DNA from: a virus
Reading direction: 5' to 3' (one strand)
Length of the DNA: 64,000 nt
Virus record (IMG/VR): IMGVR_UViG_3300042897_000994
Span: 62,001-126,000 of that record
Positions 48,047 through 56,187 of the stretch are shown here, piece by piece. Every line of letters begins with the position of its first letter. Position 1 is the stretch's first letter. Below the pieces are notes generated by a model, which was given only the letters and a program-made list of their open reading frames with translations, was not told the origin of the DNA and ran no database searches. Made by a program: the position numbers and the translations under genes.

Positions 48047-48517
48047 ATGCTCAAGAAGTTTCAAGAATACATTAAAGAAGGTGATTCAGGTGAAGCTCCT
48101 CACTATATGTTCTTTGGAAATCTTAAAACGATTCAGAAAGACGTAAATATGCTTTTATCTCTCCCAGAAGATCAAGTTGCCGCAATATTAGCGAACGGTC
48201 ATGATTGGGCATCTGATCATATTGCCACATCTAAAGATGACATTGAAGAAGTTACTAATTTTTTTTCCGGCGAATTTTCACCAATGATAGGTGAAGGTTT
48301 CATAGAAGGTGCTTTAACCGCCGCATTCGAAGACTACACTAAATCTATAAGCAAATTTACAGATCTTCAAAAGACTTTTATCACAATGTCTAAAGACAGA
48401 GTAACTGAAAGACAAAAAGTTAAAAATCAGTTGATAGAAGCTCTAAGAGATTTAAGAGCTAAAGAATCTTATTATAAAGAAGTTCTGCAAGAAGACGCAG
48501 ACTTCTTTGAGATGTAA
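48047..48517 (+). CDS. late protein with capsid-targeting-like N-terminus
   Basis: 156 aa beginning MLKKFQEYIKEGDSG, very close in form to the T4 internal protein III leader (MKTYQEFIAEA): basic start, FQEYI, then I-K-E before Gly. The remainder is helical and charged, ending in a coiled coil. No enzyme motif. Its own late promoter and this leader suggest a small head-internal protein delivered with the DNA. Confidence 0.6.
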   Translation: MLKKFQEYIKEGDSGEAPHYMFFGNLKTIQKDVNMLLSLPEDQVAAILANGHDWASDHIATSKDDIEEVTNFFSGEFSPMIGEGFIEGALTAAFEDYTKSISKFTDLQKTFITMSKDRVTERQKVKNQLIEALRDLRAKESYYKEVLQEDADFFEM

Positions 48518-48527
48518 ACTTTATGCT

Positions 48528-48550
48528 CTTTCTTTCTATAAAAAAGAAAG
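48528..48550 (+). other. hairpin just before the 48554 start codon
   Basis: CTTTCTTT (48528-48535) pairs with AAAGAAAG (48543-48550), loop CTATAAA. No T-run follows, so it is not a standard terminator; it ends 3 nt before the next ATG and could affect translation. Confidence 0.3.
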
Positions 48551-48553
48551 GTT

Positions 48554-48964
48554 ATGTACTGGATAAATTTCTTTAAAGAAATCTCGATATGGAGAATGGT
48601 TCGAAGAATCGCTCGCAGAAATCAAAATCTCCTCGAAGAGAATAATTTAAGAGTCGATTGGGTTGGTAGAATGTACACGGTAGTAAATCTGCCTGATGAG
48701 ATTATCGAAAATCCCTATTTAGAACAGACTTATGTAATTTCTCAATTGAGAGAGTATGACAAAATGTTAATATCCCTAGGATTAGCTGATGTTGTTTATC
48801 CTGAATTTTCAAAAATTGAAGGGGAAGCTGCCTATTTACTTGTTCTTTATCCCGAATCAGATTATTTAAACTGGTCAAGATTCATCTTTAATCTTCTTAT
48901 CACTGGATCTGTAATTACTTGTCTCTATTTTTTCTGGACTCTCTATCTTTCTAAATATATTTAA
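48554..48964 (+). CDS. membrane-anchored protein, function unknown
   Basis: 136 aa. Basic N-terminus (IWRMVRRIARRNQ), soluble middle, and one strong transmembrane helix near the C-terminus (FIFNLLITGSVITCLYFFW). Probably C-tail anchored in the inner membrane. Its stop overlaps the nuclease ATG. No family was recognised. Confidence 0.6.
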   Translation: MYWINFFKEISIWRMVRRIARRNQNLLEENNLRVDWVGRMYTVVNLPDEIIENPYLEQTYVISQLREYDKMLISLGLADVVYPEFSKIEGEAAYLLVLYPESDYLNWSRFIFNLLITGSVITCLYFFWTLYLSKYI

Positions 48965-49716
48965 TGGGAAAGACCGTAAGTATTAACAACAAGAGATATT
49001 ATGTTGTTGACGAAAACAATCTAATCTATTTACCTTCAGTAACTACTATTATAGGTTCAATGACTGATAAAACCGGTCTTGAACAATGGAGAAAAAGAAT
49101 AGGAGAAGAAGAAGCAGACAAAATTTCAAAATTTAGTGCCAATCGAGGCACTCTAATGCATACGTATATAGAAAATTTTTTAACATCTGAAAAAGAAGAA
49201 AAGAGAGATAAACTGTTAGATTCTTTAGAAGTTACTACTACATATGCAAGAAGAAATAATTTTACTGAAGATGAAATAAAAGTCGGTAGAATGCTTTTTT
49301 TCAATTTTTATAACGGAGGTCATTTCGATGTCATTAAAAGAGTAGTAATGCACGAAGAAATGTTATTCTCGCTTAACGGCGGAGGATATGCAGGTAGAGT
49401 AGATGATATTTACGAATCTTTGGATTCAAGTATAGTCATAGCAGATTATAAGACAAGTAAAAAACCAAAGAAAGAAGAGTGGATAGAAGGATATAAAATG
49501 CAAATCAGTGCATATTTTGTAGCTTATTGGGAAATGTTTGGAATTAAACCCCAAAGAGCAGAAATTTGGATCAGTAATGAACAAGATCATTTTCCACAAA
49601 TCTTTACAATGGATCAATCGGCTATTAAAGAATACTATACAAAATTCATCGAATTAGTAAAAGGCTTTCATTCTAAATTTCCTGTCGAGGTTTCCGAATA
49701 TATAAATAACAAATAA
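48964..49716 (+). CDS. PD-(D/E)XK exonuclease-like (RecB-type nuclease)
   Basis: 250 aa. Motifs in order: PSVTTIIGSM near residue 24, NRGTLMHTYIENF (His/Glu of motif I), GGYAGRVDDIYE (Asp), VIADYKTSKKP (E/D-x-K core) and YKMQISAYFVAYWE (motif QxxxY). This is the Cas4/RecB-like phage exonuclease group. Likely functions in DNA degradation or recombination. A T4-consensus late element lies in its last codons. Confidence 0.85.
   Translation: MGKTVSINNKRYYVVDENNLIYLPSVTTIIGSMTDKTGLEQWRKRIGEEEADKISKFSANRGTLMHTYIENFLTSEKEEKRDKLLDSLEVTTTYARRNNFTEDEIKVGRMLFFNFYNGGHFDVIKRVVMHEEMLFSLNGGGYAGRVDDIYESLDSSIVIADYKTSKKPKKEEWIEGYKMQISAYFVAYWEMFGIKPQRAEIWISNEQDHFPQIFTMDQSAIKEYYTKFIELVKGFHSKFPVEVSEYINNK
49696..49710 (+). 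promoter_or_regulatory. late promoter-like element inside the nuclease 3' end
   Basis: GAATATATAAATAAC; TATAAATA at 49701-49708 matches the T4 consensus. Predicted start near 49714, 15 nt before ATG 49729. Confidence 0.5.
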
Positions 49717-49728
49717 AAAAAATTTGTA

Positions 49729-50232
49729 ATGTCCGAAATCAACGAGAACGAACAAGAACTTCTTAATACTTTTATGAAGAAGAAGTCTGCAGGCGAAGAA
49801 CCACCAGTAGACAAAAATGCGGAAGAGATGATTTCCCGTTGGGACAAGAAAAAACAGGGAACTTGCCCACGTTGCGGCAATAAAGTAAAATATTGTTCTT
49901 GCCCAGAAGATGACTACTATAGCACAGTAAATGCATACAGAATACCAAACACTAAAAAGGTAGAAGTAGAAGAAAACTACGTTAAAACCTTTGAACAGTT
50001 TGTAGATGATGGATCATCAAGGCTAGATTCTTACCCCAAGTCTGTTGCTCAAGTGAACGCTTTTTTAAAGAGTAAAAATGTAGAAGAAATATTGAATAGA
50101 GGTAAAGGCTATTTTTACTTTTCTAAAGGTAGATCATATGACTGGCCGTCAACATCGGTTTATGTTTATGGGATAAATGACATGACATTTGAAGAATGGT
50201 ATGACGAATATAAAAAACTATCTAATTTTTAA
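49729..50232 (+). CDS. zinc-finger-containing protein, function unknown
   Basis: 167 aa. Acidic N-terminus, then a compact zinc-binding knuckle CPRCGNKVKYCSC (residues about 46-58), a linker, and a C-terminal alpha/beta part with SKGRSYDWPSTSVYVYG and MTFEEWYDEYKKL. Four Cys in CxxC...CxC spacing support zinc binding. Preceded by a late element and followed by a membrane protein. Confidence 0.6.
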   Translation: MSEINENEQELLNTFMKKKSAGEEPPVDKNAEEMISRWDKKKQGTCPRCGNKVKYCSCPEDDYYSTVNAYRIPNTKKVEVEENYVKTFEQFVDDGSSRLDSYPKSVAQVNAFLKSKNVEEILNRGKGYFYFSKGRSYDWPSTSVYVYGINDMTFEEWYDEYKKLSNF

Positions 50233-50235
50233 ACT

Positions 50236-50535
50236 ATGAATAAAATAGAAAATTTTCTAAACAAACACTTTCAAAAACTCGTAGCTGTTTTTTTGATTTT
50301 GATTTTTGTTCAAACATGCGGAGATGATGCTAAGCCTCTTCGTAAAAGAGTGGAAACTCTATCAGCTAAAATTGATTCTCTAGATCAAAAAGCTATCAGT
50401 AAAAAGGATCTTCAAATTGAAGGTTTAAAGGTTGAAAAAAGACTTATTCAAGCTACTGATAGAAAGTTGATGGACGTAAACAGACAATTTGAAATAGAAA
50501 AAGAGATCGAATCTCTACAGAAAAATAAAAAATAA
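50236..50535 (+). CDS. small membrane-anchored coiled-coil protein (spanin-like candidate)
   Basis: 99 aa. N-terminal transmembrane helix KLVAVFLILIFVQTC, then a periplasmic-type coiled coil (KRVETLSAKIDSLDQKA to the Lys-rich end). This topology is that of Rz-type inner-membrane spanins. VQTC is not a proper lipobox. No outer-membrane partner or lysin was found nearby, so the spanin idea is weak. It sits directly before the fibre genes. Confidence 0.5.
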   Translation: MNKIENFLNKHFQKLVAVFLILIFVQTCGDDAKPLRKRVETLSAKIDSLDQKAISKKDLQIEGLKVEKRLIQATDRKLMDVNRQFEIEKEIESLQKNKK

Positions 50536-50536
50536 A

Positions 50537-51094
50537 ATGGCGACTATTGCTTCACTTTTAAAATCTGCAACCGGATGTGCTGCACCTTCAATGTGCGGAA
50601 AATACGGAGCGTTTGTAGATTGCATAGTGGACATAGTGCAGGGAGAATCTCCCTGCTTTTCTATTCAAATTTACGACGCAAATCTAGAAAGAGCTAATTT
50701 AGCAAACTTTGATCTAATTCAAGTTGTTGTAACTGATATTGGTGGAAATACAGTAGGGATTTTTTCAGATCCTAGATTGATAGGATCTGAATTAGATCAG
50801 CCCCTCACTGTAGATGATGTAGATGGAATCTTAAGTTTTTGTATTCCTGGGAGTTTAACTCTGTATGCAATGACTGGTAAATTATTAGCAGACATTAGGT
50901 TAACTTCACTAGATTCTGCTGGGAATTCTGATAATGTTTACATCACATGTCTTTGGATTGGAAACATTAAAGCTACTAGATTTAATAATATGTCTTCTAG
51001 TACTTCCTCTGGATCATCTGGTTCTGCTGGAACTAGTGGAATAGCTCCTGATTATCACGGAACAAGTGGTAATACCATAACAATACCAACATAA
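50537..51094 (+). CDS. tail fibre-associated protein with beta-sandwich and Ser/Gly tail
   Basis: 185 aa. Residues 30-150 look like a beta-sandwich of the kind used in baseplate-attached or upper fibre domains (FSIQIYDANLERANLANFDLIQVVVTDIGG, LLADIRLT, VYITCLWIG). The tail SSSTSSGSSGSAGTSG starts the same Gly-Ser-Ser idiom as the next gene. A structural role at the base of the fibre is inferred from order and composition. Confidence 0.55.
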   Translation: MATIASLLKSATGCAAPSMCGKYGAFVDCIVDIVQGESPCFSIQIYDANLERANLANFDLIQVVVTDIGGNTVGIFSDPRLIGSELDQPLTVDDVDGILSFCIPGSLTLYAMTGKLLADIRLTSLDSAGNSDNVYITCLWIGNIKATRFNNMSSSTSSGSSGSAGTSGIAPDYHGTSGNTITIPT

Positions 51095-51102
51095 GAAGAA
51101 AC

Positions 51103-52167
51103 ATGCCATATTCTGATATTTCGCTTATTACTGATTCATATCTTTTATTTCAACCGCTTGATTTCATACAGTTGTCACATGATGAAAACAATTATATCAT
51201 CGGAAGAGTTGTCAGCTATAATCCAAATACCGGAAATCTTGTTTTTACTCCTATTCAGGTAAATGGATCGGGTACTTATAGTTCATGGACTGTAGCTCTG
51301 TCTGGTTCGCCAGGTTTGTCCGGTTCTTCTGGTCTTAGTGGTAGTTCAGGAACATCTGGTTCTTCAGGAACTTCAGGTTCTTCTGGTTCTTCAGGAACTT
51401 CAGGTTCTTCAGGATCTAGTGGTAGTTCAGGAACATCTGGTTCTTCAGGAACTTCAGGTTCTTCTGGTTCTTCAGGAACTTCAGGTTCTTCAGGATCTAG
51501 TGGAACTTCAGGTTCTTCGGGATCTTCAGGAACTTCAGGTTCTTCTGGTTCTTCAGGAACTTCAGGTTCTTCAGGATCTAGTGGAACTTCAGGTTCTTCG
51601 GGATCTTCCGGGACATCTGGTTCTTCAGGATCTAGTGGTTCATCAGGTTCATCAGGAACTAGCGGTACAGATGGTTCTAGCGGTTCTTCAGGAACAAGCG
51701 GTTCATCAGGTAGTTCAGGAAGCTCGGGTTCAAGTGGTTCTTCAGGTTCTTCAGGTTCATCTGGATCTTCAGGATCTTCAGGATCGTCTGGGACAAGTGG
51801 TACATCATTCAGTTCTCCATATTCAGGAAACATACAGATCAACGGACAAGCTTGGGTAACGGCTGATGCTAACGGTAACACCTCGGCAAGCACCACTGTC
51901 AATTGGAATGATAGTAATATACAGACATTTACATTAAACGCAGCAACTACAACATTTACTTTCAGTAACCCAAATGCTGGTGCCACATATATTCTTATTA
52001 TAAGACAAAACGCAGAAGGATCTTATACGATTACATGGCCTGTAACCGTGGCTTGGGCTGGTGCATCTACGCCTACTATGACAGCAACAGCCAGCAGATA
52101 CGATGTTTACACTTTTGTTTATGATGGATCTAAGTACTTTGGATCATATGTACAAAACTTTACATAA
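51103..52167 (+). CDS. collagen-like tail fibre protein
   Basis: 354 aa in three parts: an N-terminal beta domain (1-67) likely attaching to the virion; 56 uninterrupted Gly-x-y triplets (68-235), mostly GSS and GTS without proline after the first triplet, a probable triple helix; and a C-terminal beta domain (about 240-354) with INGQAWVTADANGNTSAS and TFTLNAATTTFTFSNP, of the type that trimerises phage fibres. Followed by a LamG protein whose ATG overlaps this stop. Confidence 0.8.
   Translation: MPYSDISLITDSYLLFQPLDFIQLSHDENNYIIGRVVSYNPNTGNLVFTPIQVNGSGTYSSWTVALSGSPGLSGSSGLSGSSGTSGSSGTSGSSGSSGTSGSSGSSGSSGTSGSSGTSGSSGSSGTSGSSGSSGTSGSSGSSGTSGSSGSSGTSGSSGSSGTSGSSGSSGTSGSSGSSGSSGSSGTSGTDGSSGSSGTSGSSGSSGSSGSSGSSGSSGSSGSSGSSGSSGTSGTSFSSPYSGNIQINGQAWVTADANGNTSASTTVNWNDSNIQTFTLNAATTTFTFSNPNAGATYILIIRQNAEGSYTITWPVTVAWAGASTPTMTATASRYDVYTFVYDGSKYFGSYVQNFT
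51304..51807 (+). repeat. Gly-x-y coding repeat, 56 triplets
   Basis: Each 9-nt unit codes Gly-(Ser/Thr)-Ser. Within it an 81-nt (27-residue) higher-order unit occurs three times in tandem at 51376, 51457 and 51538. Confidence 0.9.
51376..51618 (+). repeat. three tandem 81-bp repeats inside the collagen-like region
   Basis: Units start at GGTTCTTCTGGTTCTTCAGG in each copy. Copies 2 and 3 are nearly identical; copy 1 differs in its second half. In-frame expansion or contraction would change shaft length by nine triplets. Confidence 0.85.
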
Positions 52168-54167
52168 TGATAGTATTTCCATTTTCATTTATTAAGTCGA
52201 TTTCAAATCTAGATGAAGGGCTTATTATTCATTTAGATGCAAATGATCCTTCAAGTTATCCTGGTACTGGTACAGCAGTATTTGACTTGGCTGGCCCATA
52301 CGATCACACTTTAACCGGTGCAACTTACACAGTTCTTAATGGCATAAGGTGTTTTGATTGCACAACAGGAACTAAAAGAGTTGTTGTGGATGGAACTGGT
52401 CCTACTTTACCAACTTCGGGATACACCTATATTACTTGGGCGAGATTGGAAGCTAATCCATCAGCATTCAGAACATTACTTTACACCAATTCACCTAGAT
52501 ACACACCAATCACAATTCTCGATGGAACTGATACTCTAGGTTATTGGGACAGTGCATTTAGAAGCTCTGGTTACAACACTGCATCTTCAGTCGGGGTTTG
52601 GGTTCAATATGCGATAGTCGGAGATAGTTCATCTCAAACATTTTACATAAACGGATTACAAGTTGGAAGTTCAATCTCTTATGGAGCAGGGGGAACTGCA
52701 CATTTCGGATGGGGAAATAATCATAATGTAACCCAACCTTGGGGTTATGTTGCAAACTTGTACTTATACAATAGAAAATTATCCTTTCCTGAGATCGTAG
52801 AACAATATAACACACTTTCTCCAGCCTTTAATCTGGTTCTGGATTATAACACATTTAATACATCATCATATAGTGGTAGTGGAACAACTATCAATGATTT
52901 AAGTGGTAATAGTAGGAATGGAACAATCACAGGTTCTCCAACCTGGACTAGTAATTATTTTACTTTTAGTGATGATTATGTAACAACACCAAATTTAAGT
53001 TCAGTAATAACAGCACTTAACGAAGTTCATTCAGTAGAGGTATGGGTATATCCGACTAATAATGGAGTACTGGTTCAATATAATGGTACTCCGACTCCAA
53101 ATAATACGGGATACCACGCTTCCGCAATAGAAATAGTTGGTGGTAATTTAGAAGTTGGACTTTGGGATGGAACTGTATTAGCTTCAACCGGCAACATAGG
53201 TGCAGTTTCATTTAATGAATGGCATCAAATAGTTTTAACCTACAACGGTTCAGTATGTAGGGGATACCTTGATGGGGTATTTAAGGGTTCGGTGAATGTA
53301 GCATGGGATTCACCTATGGATTATTCTCTACCATTTTATATGAACTTTGGTCCCCAAGATTCTACAAATCAGGGTGACGGAAGTTATTTTGATGGTAGAT
53401 TTGGTATAATGCGAGTATATAATACCGCTTTAACCGACGCACAGGTATTATCTAATTATAATTCTACCGTACCAACTATCGTTAATATAACCACCAATGG
53501 TTTGGTATTATATTACGACCCATCAAGTGCATCATCATATCCAGGCAGTGGTACAACTATTACTGATTTAAGTGGTAACGGTAGAAATGGAACGATGTCA
53601 AATATAACATATACATCCCCTTACTTTGTATACAATGGTTCTTCGTCTCAAGTTAGTATTGCTGACAATGCATTATTAGAACCGGGGAGTGGGGATTGGA
53701 CAATGGAAGTATGGGTTAACCAATCTGTTTCAGGTAACGATGTTGTATTAGGAAAGTTCGATCCAGGCGGACTCGCAGTAGATGTGAGTTATAGTATAAG
53801 AACAACCAATACAACCTATTATGCTCAAATAGGTTCGGGCTCTGGATCAGGCTCAACACTATTCGTAAACAGTACAAATTATGTAGGAACTATTGGTTCT
53901 TGGTCCCAAATAGTTTATGTATTTACAAATGTTGCTGCTAATACACTTCAAACATTTGTCAACGGTTCAAGCATAGGTACTGTAAGTCACAGTTTACCAA
54001 GTATATTAAACACTTCTGCTAATTTATACATCGGTTCATATAATAATGGTGAATCTCTACAATACTTTGACGGTAAAATTGGAATAACCCGCTTATACAA
54101 TAGAGCATTAACTGCATCGGAAGTTTTGGATAATTACAATGCAGATAGATCTAAGTATAGTTTATAA
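52167..54167 (+). CDS. tail fibre/adhesin protein with three LamG-like lectin domains
   Basis: 666 aa, three related jelly-roll units beginning near residues 20, 223 and 448, each with (L/Y)D-x-x-x-xSY-x-G(S/T)GT, DL(S/A)G and NGT, and each closing with Y-x-D/NG-x-x-I...LYNR-x-L-x-x-x-E(I/V) (for example FDGKIGITRLYNRALT). These are LamG/concanavalin-type domains that bind glycans and likely recognise the host surface. The ATG overlaps the stop of the collagen-like fibre gene (TAATGA), so they are coexpressed. Confidence 0.85.
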   Translation: MIVFPFSFIKSISNLDEGLIIHLDANDPSSYPGTGTAVFDLAGPYDHTLTGATYTVLNGIRCFDCTTGTKRVVVDGTGPTLPTSGYTYITWARLEANPSAFRTLLYTNSPRYTPITILDGTDTLGYWDSAFRSSGYNTASSVGVWVQYAIVGDSSSQTFYINGLQVGSSISYGAGGTAHFGWGNNHNVTQPWGYVANLYLYNRKLSFPEIVEQYNTLSPAFNLVLDYNTFNTSSYSGSGTTINDLSGNSRNGTITGSPTWTSNYFTFSDDYVTTPNLSSVITALNEVHSVEVWVYPTNNGVLVQYNGTPTPNNTGYHASAIEIVGGNLEVGLWDGTVLASTGNIGAVSFNEWHQIVLTYNGSVCRGYLDGVFKGSVNVAWDSPMDYSLPFYMNFGPQDSTNQGDGSYFDGRFGIMRVYNTALTDAQVLSNYNSTVPTIVNITTNGLVLYYDPSSASSYPGSGTTITDLSGNGRNGTMSNITYTSPYFVYNGSSSQVSIADNALLEPGSGDWTMEVWVNQSVSGNDVVLGKFDPGGLAVDVSYSIRTTNTTYYAQIGSGSGSGSTLFVNSTNYVGTIGSWSQIVYVFTNVAANTLQTFVNGSSIGTVSHSLPSILNTSANLYIGSYNNGESLQYFDGKIGITRLYNRALTASEVLDNYNADRSKYSL

Positions 54168-54189
54168 ATGTAACTATAAATGGCTTTAG

Positions 54190-54201
54190 GATATATAATT
54201 G
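54190..54201 (+). promoter_or_regulatory. late promoter
   Basis: gATATATAATTG; box TATAATTG at 54194-54201. Predicted leader about 6 nt to ATG 54213. Confidence 0.5.
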
Positions 54202-54212
54202 AAATATAGTTG

Positions 54213-54596
54213 ATGAAACATATTATGTTATTCGAAGAATTCATCGGAGAAGCTGGACGCTATCCGTATGTGGATCCAGAAGAAGGTACTGGTAAAAAAC
54301 CTGAAGGATCCGGTCGTAGACTATACACAGATGAAAATCCAGATGATACAGTACCTGTAAAATTTAGAACAAAGGAAGATATAGTAGATACTCTTAACAG
54401 AGAAGACTTTAAGTCTAAACCTCATGTTAGACAGTCTCAAATAATTAATCTCATTCATCAAAGAACTCGAGCTGCTCATAAACACGCTAAAGATCCAAAA
54501 GTTATTAAAAGACTTGGAAGAGCTCTAGAATATATTGAAAAAGTTAAAGAGGAGTCAAAGAAGAAAACAATAGAATTAAACAAAGATAAAAAATGA
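54213..54596 (+). CDS. basic late protein with capsid-targeting-like N-terminus
   Basis: 127 aa beginning MKHIMLFEEFIGEAGRYPYV: the strongest match in the window to the T4 capsid-targeting leader, ending I-G-E before Ala. After it the protein is basic (RTRAAHKHAKDPKVIKRLGR), consistent with DNA contact inside the head. I use ATG 54213; TTG 54210 precedes it. Overlaps the next gene's ATG. Confidence 0.6.
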   Translation: MKHIMLFEEFIGEAGRYPYVDPEEGTGKKPEGSGRRLYTDENPDDTVPVKFRTKEDIVDTLNREDFKSKPHVRQSQIINLIHQRTRAAHKHAKDPKVIKRLGRALEYIEKVKEESKKKTIELNKDKK

Positions 54597-55516
54597 AAAA
54601 AGAAAAAATAGTAAGAGGATCAGTAATCTCAACCTTTGTGATCCTTTATTTGATGGTTTCGATTATTTCGACTATTCACGTAATAGACTTTTTCGAACTT
54701 TCAAACCCGTATTGGCTAGCAGTCACTTTGGCTATTGCCTTTGAAGTTGGAGCTGCTGCTTCATTAGCTTCTTTGGTTATTTTAGATAAAATGAATAGAG
54801 GCTTGGTTTGGACTCTATTCAGCGCAATCACTCTGATGCAAATGCAGGGTAATATGTACTACGCATTTACTAATCTTCAGGATTTTACTTCATGGTCAGA
54901 ACTTTTTGGATTAATAGAAGAAGAAGTAATCTTTCAAAAGAGAATCATTGCTGCAGTGTCAGGAGCAATATTACCTCTTGTTGCATTAGGATTTATCAAA
55001 TCCCTGGTAGATTATATCAAGCCAGAGTCTGAGAAAGAAAAACTAATAGAAGAGGAAGAGAAAGAAGTAAAAGAAGAAATTTTAGGATCAGAAGAATATC
55101 TTTTTAATTTACAAAAAAATGAGATAAAGGAAGAACCGAAAAAGGAATCCTTCGAAGATTATTTAGTAGATATCCCACTTAAGTACGCAGAATCATATTC
55201 AGAACCTTCAATAGAAGAAAATGTAGAAGATATGAGAAAGGTAGTAGAAGCATATGATGATTTAGAAGAAGAAATCAAAGAATGGGAAGAAGCTTCATTA
55301 ACAGACTTTAACGAAGATGTCGAATGGGACGAATCACACGCTTTAGATCAAGTCCTAAACGATATTGCAGAAGAAGTTGAAGAAGAAGTTGAAGAAGAAG
55401 TTGGAGAGATTGAAGTTACTGAAGAACCGGAAGTTGTAGTCTCAGAAGAAAATGATTTCTCAGAATCTATTCAAACGGAAGAAGAAAACGAAAACGCCGA
55501 AGAAAAAAAAAGTTGA
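54593..55516 (+). CDS. multipass membrane protein with acidic tail
   Basis: 307 aa. Four hydrophobic helices in the first 145 residues (VISTFVILYLMVSIISTIHVI, YWLAVTLAIAFEVGAAASLASLVIL with Glu inside, LVWTLFSAITLMQM, IIAAVSGAILPLVALGFI), followed by 160 strongly acidic residues with EEVEEEVEEEV repeats. No transporter family was recognised. The gene ends GAA AAA AAA AGT TGA, the same 15 bases as the coiled-coil gene at 4264, with an open -1 frame beyond. Confidence 0.65.
   Translation: MKKEKIVRGSVISTFVILYLMVSIISTIHVIDFFELSNPYWLAVTLAIAFEVGAAASLASLVILDKMNRGLVWTLFSAITLMQMQGNMYYAFTNLQDFTSWSELFGLIEEEVIFQKRIIAAVSGAILPLVALGFIKSLVDYIKPESEKEKLIEEEEKEVKEEILGSEEYLFNLQKNEIKEEPKKESFEDYLVDIPLKYAESYSEPSIEENVEDMRKVVEAYDDLEEEIKEWEEASLTDFNEDVEWDESHALDQVLNDIAEEVEEEVEEEVGEIEVTEEPEVVVSEENDFSESIQTEEENENAEEKKS
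55502..55516 (+). other. A-run at gene junction: candidate -1 frameshift or TTG restart site (second copy)
   Basis: GAAAAAAAAAGTTGA, identical to 4250-4264. In-frame A AAA AAA heptamer, stop TGA overlapped by TTG in the -1 frame, followed by a 49-codon open frame. Confidence 0.45.
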
Positions 55517-55662
55517 TAGATCAAATACGAAAGAGATATTCAACCCCTTCGACAATAACGGAGGATTCTTCAGAAGATTCGACCACAAGACAGCGAGGTG
55601 GATCGATGTCAAATAGAACAAGAACTAATAAGTTCGTAGTTGGTAGTAGAAAAAGAAGATAA
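55513..55662 (+). CDS. small basic protein, 49 aa, or -1 frameshift extension of the membrane protein
   Basis: ORF from TTG (overlapping the upstream stop) ending NKFVVGSRKRR. Ser/Thr/Arg-rich with several Arg-Gly/Arg-Thr pairs; the basic end contrasts with the acidic upstream protein. It could be an independent nucleic-acid-binding peptide or the tail of a frameshift product. It ends one base into a hairpin. No homologue was recognised. Confidence 0.4.
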   Translation: MIDQIRKRYSTPSTITEDSSEDSTTRQRGGSMSNRTRTNKFVVGSRKRR

Positions 55663-55676
55663 TGACATTTTGTCAT
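55662..55676 (+). other. small hairpin ATGACA-TTT-TGTCAT
   Basis: Perfect 6-bp stem at 55662-55667 and 55671-55676. It nearly repeats the core of the terminator 40 nt downstream (ATGAGACA-TTT-TGTCTCAT). May be a duplicated terminator or protein site. Confidence 0.4.
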
Positions 55677-55701
55677 AAAGTTTATTAGAAAAAATTATAA
55701 A

Positions 55702-55730
55702 ATGAGACATTTTGTCTCATTTTTCTTTTT
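55702..55730 (+). terminator. rho-independent terminator
   Basis: ATGAGACA (55702-55709), loop TTT, TGTCTCAT (55713-55720), then TTTTCTTTTT. Ends the membrane-protein transcript. Confidence 0.75.
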
Positions 55731-55786
55731 GGCATACTTTTTGAGATATTTAATAAACAAATCAAAATAAAAAAATATAAGAAAAT

Positions 55787-56158
55787 ATGTTTTACAATCC
55801 AATTAACTTAAGAGAAATGTTTGATCTTTTAGATCGCGGCCCTCTATGGAAAACTTCTTCAATTACCAAAACTAGAAATTGGGGGATAGAGGCCAGAGAA
55901 GTCGAAAACGGATTTGAAGTTGAAATGGCTCTTCCCGGATATGAAAAAGATGAAATTCATATAGATGCAGAGTCCACAGTCGTAAATGTTTACACCGAAA
56001 GGGCTAATAAATGGGGAGAAAAATTTTCACAAAGAATTGCAGTTCCTGACCATTGTGAAATTAAAAACATTTCCGCAGAATACAAAAATGGAATTTTAAC
56101 AATCTTATTTCCTGCCAAAGAAGAAAGAAACGAAAAGATTTCTATTCAAATAAAATAA
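55787..56158 (+). CDS. small heat shock protein (Hsp20 / alpha-crystallin)
   Basis: 123 aa. GIEAREVENGFEVEMALPGYEKDEIHIDAE begins the alpha-crystallin domain, and NGILTILFPAKEE is its typical closing strand. Short N-terminal arm (FYNPINLREMFDLLDRGPLW) and the C-terminal ISIQI oligomerisation motif. ATP-independent holdase; T4-like cyanophages and relatives also carry one. It may protect virion or replication proteins. Transcribed apart from the preceding gene because a terminator intervenes. Confidence 0.93.
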   Translation: MFYNPINLREMFDLLDRGPLWKTSSITKTRNWGIEAREVENGFEVEMALPGYEKDEIHIDAESTVVNVYTERANKWGEKFSQRIAVPDHCEIKNISAEYKNGILTILFPAKEERNEKISIQIK

Positions 56159-56187
56159 ACAAAAAAGCATTTTCTTATATAAAAACT

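Noticed and set aside
48528-48550. Hairpin before 48554 as a terminator
   Set aside because: No T-run after the stem; kept only as an unexplained hairpin.
50236-50535. Lipoprotein call for the 99-aa membrane protein
   Set aside because: VQTC does not fit a lipobox (small residue before Cys but wrong -3/-2 context); a transmembrane anchor is more likely.
51304-51807. Gly-Ser-Ser repeats as a CRISPR-like or non-coding satellite array
   Set aside because: The repeats are in frame with a 354-aa gene having distinct end domains; no spacers.
51338-51859. Plus-strand ORF in another frame within the collagen-like repeat
   Set aside because: Leu/Val/Gln-rich mirror of the repeat with no independent features.
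51276-51986. Long minus-strand ORF (236 aa, Pro/Glu-rich) opposite the collagen-like gene
   Set aside because: Produced by the repeat: reverse complements of GSS/GTS codons contain no stops. No start context or promoter; pure shadow.
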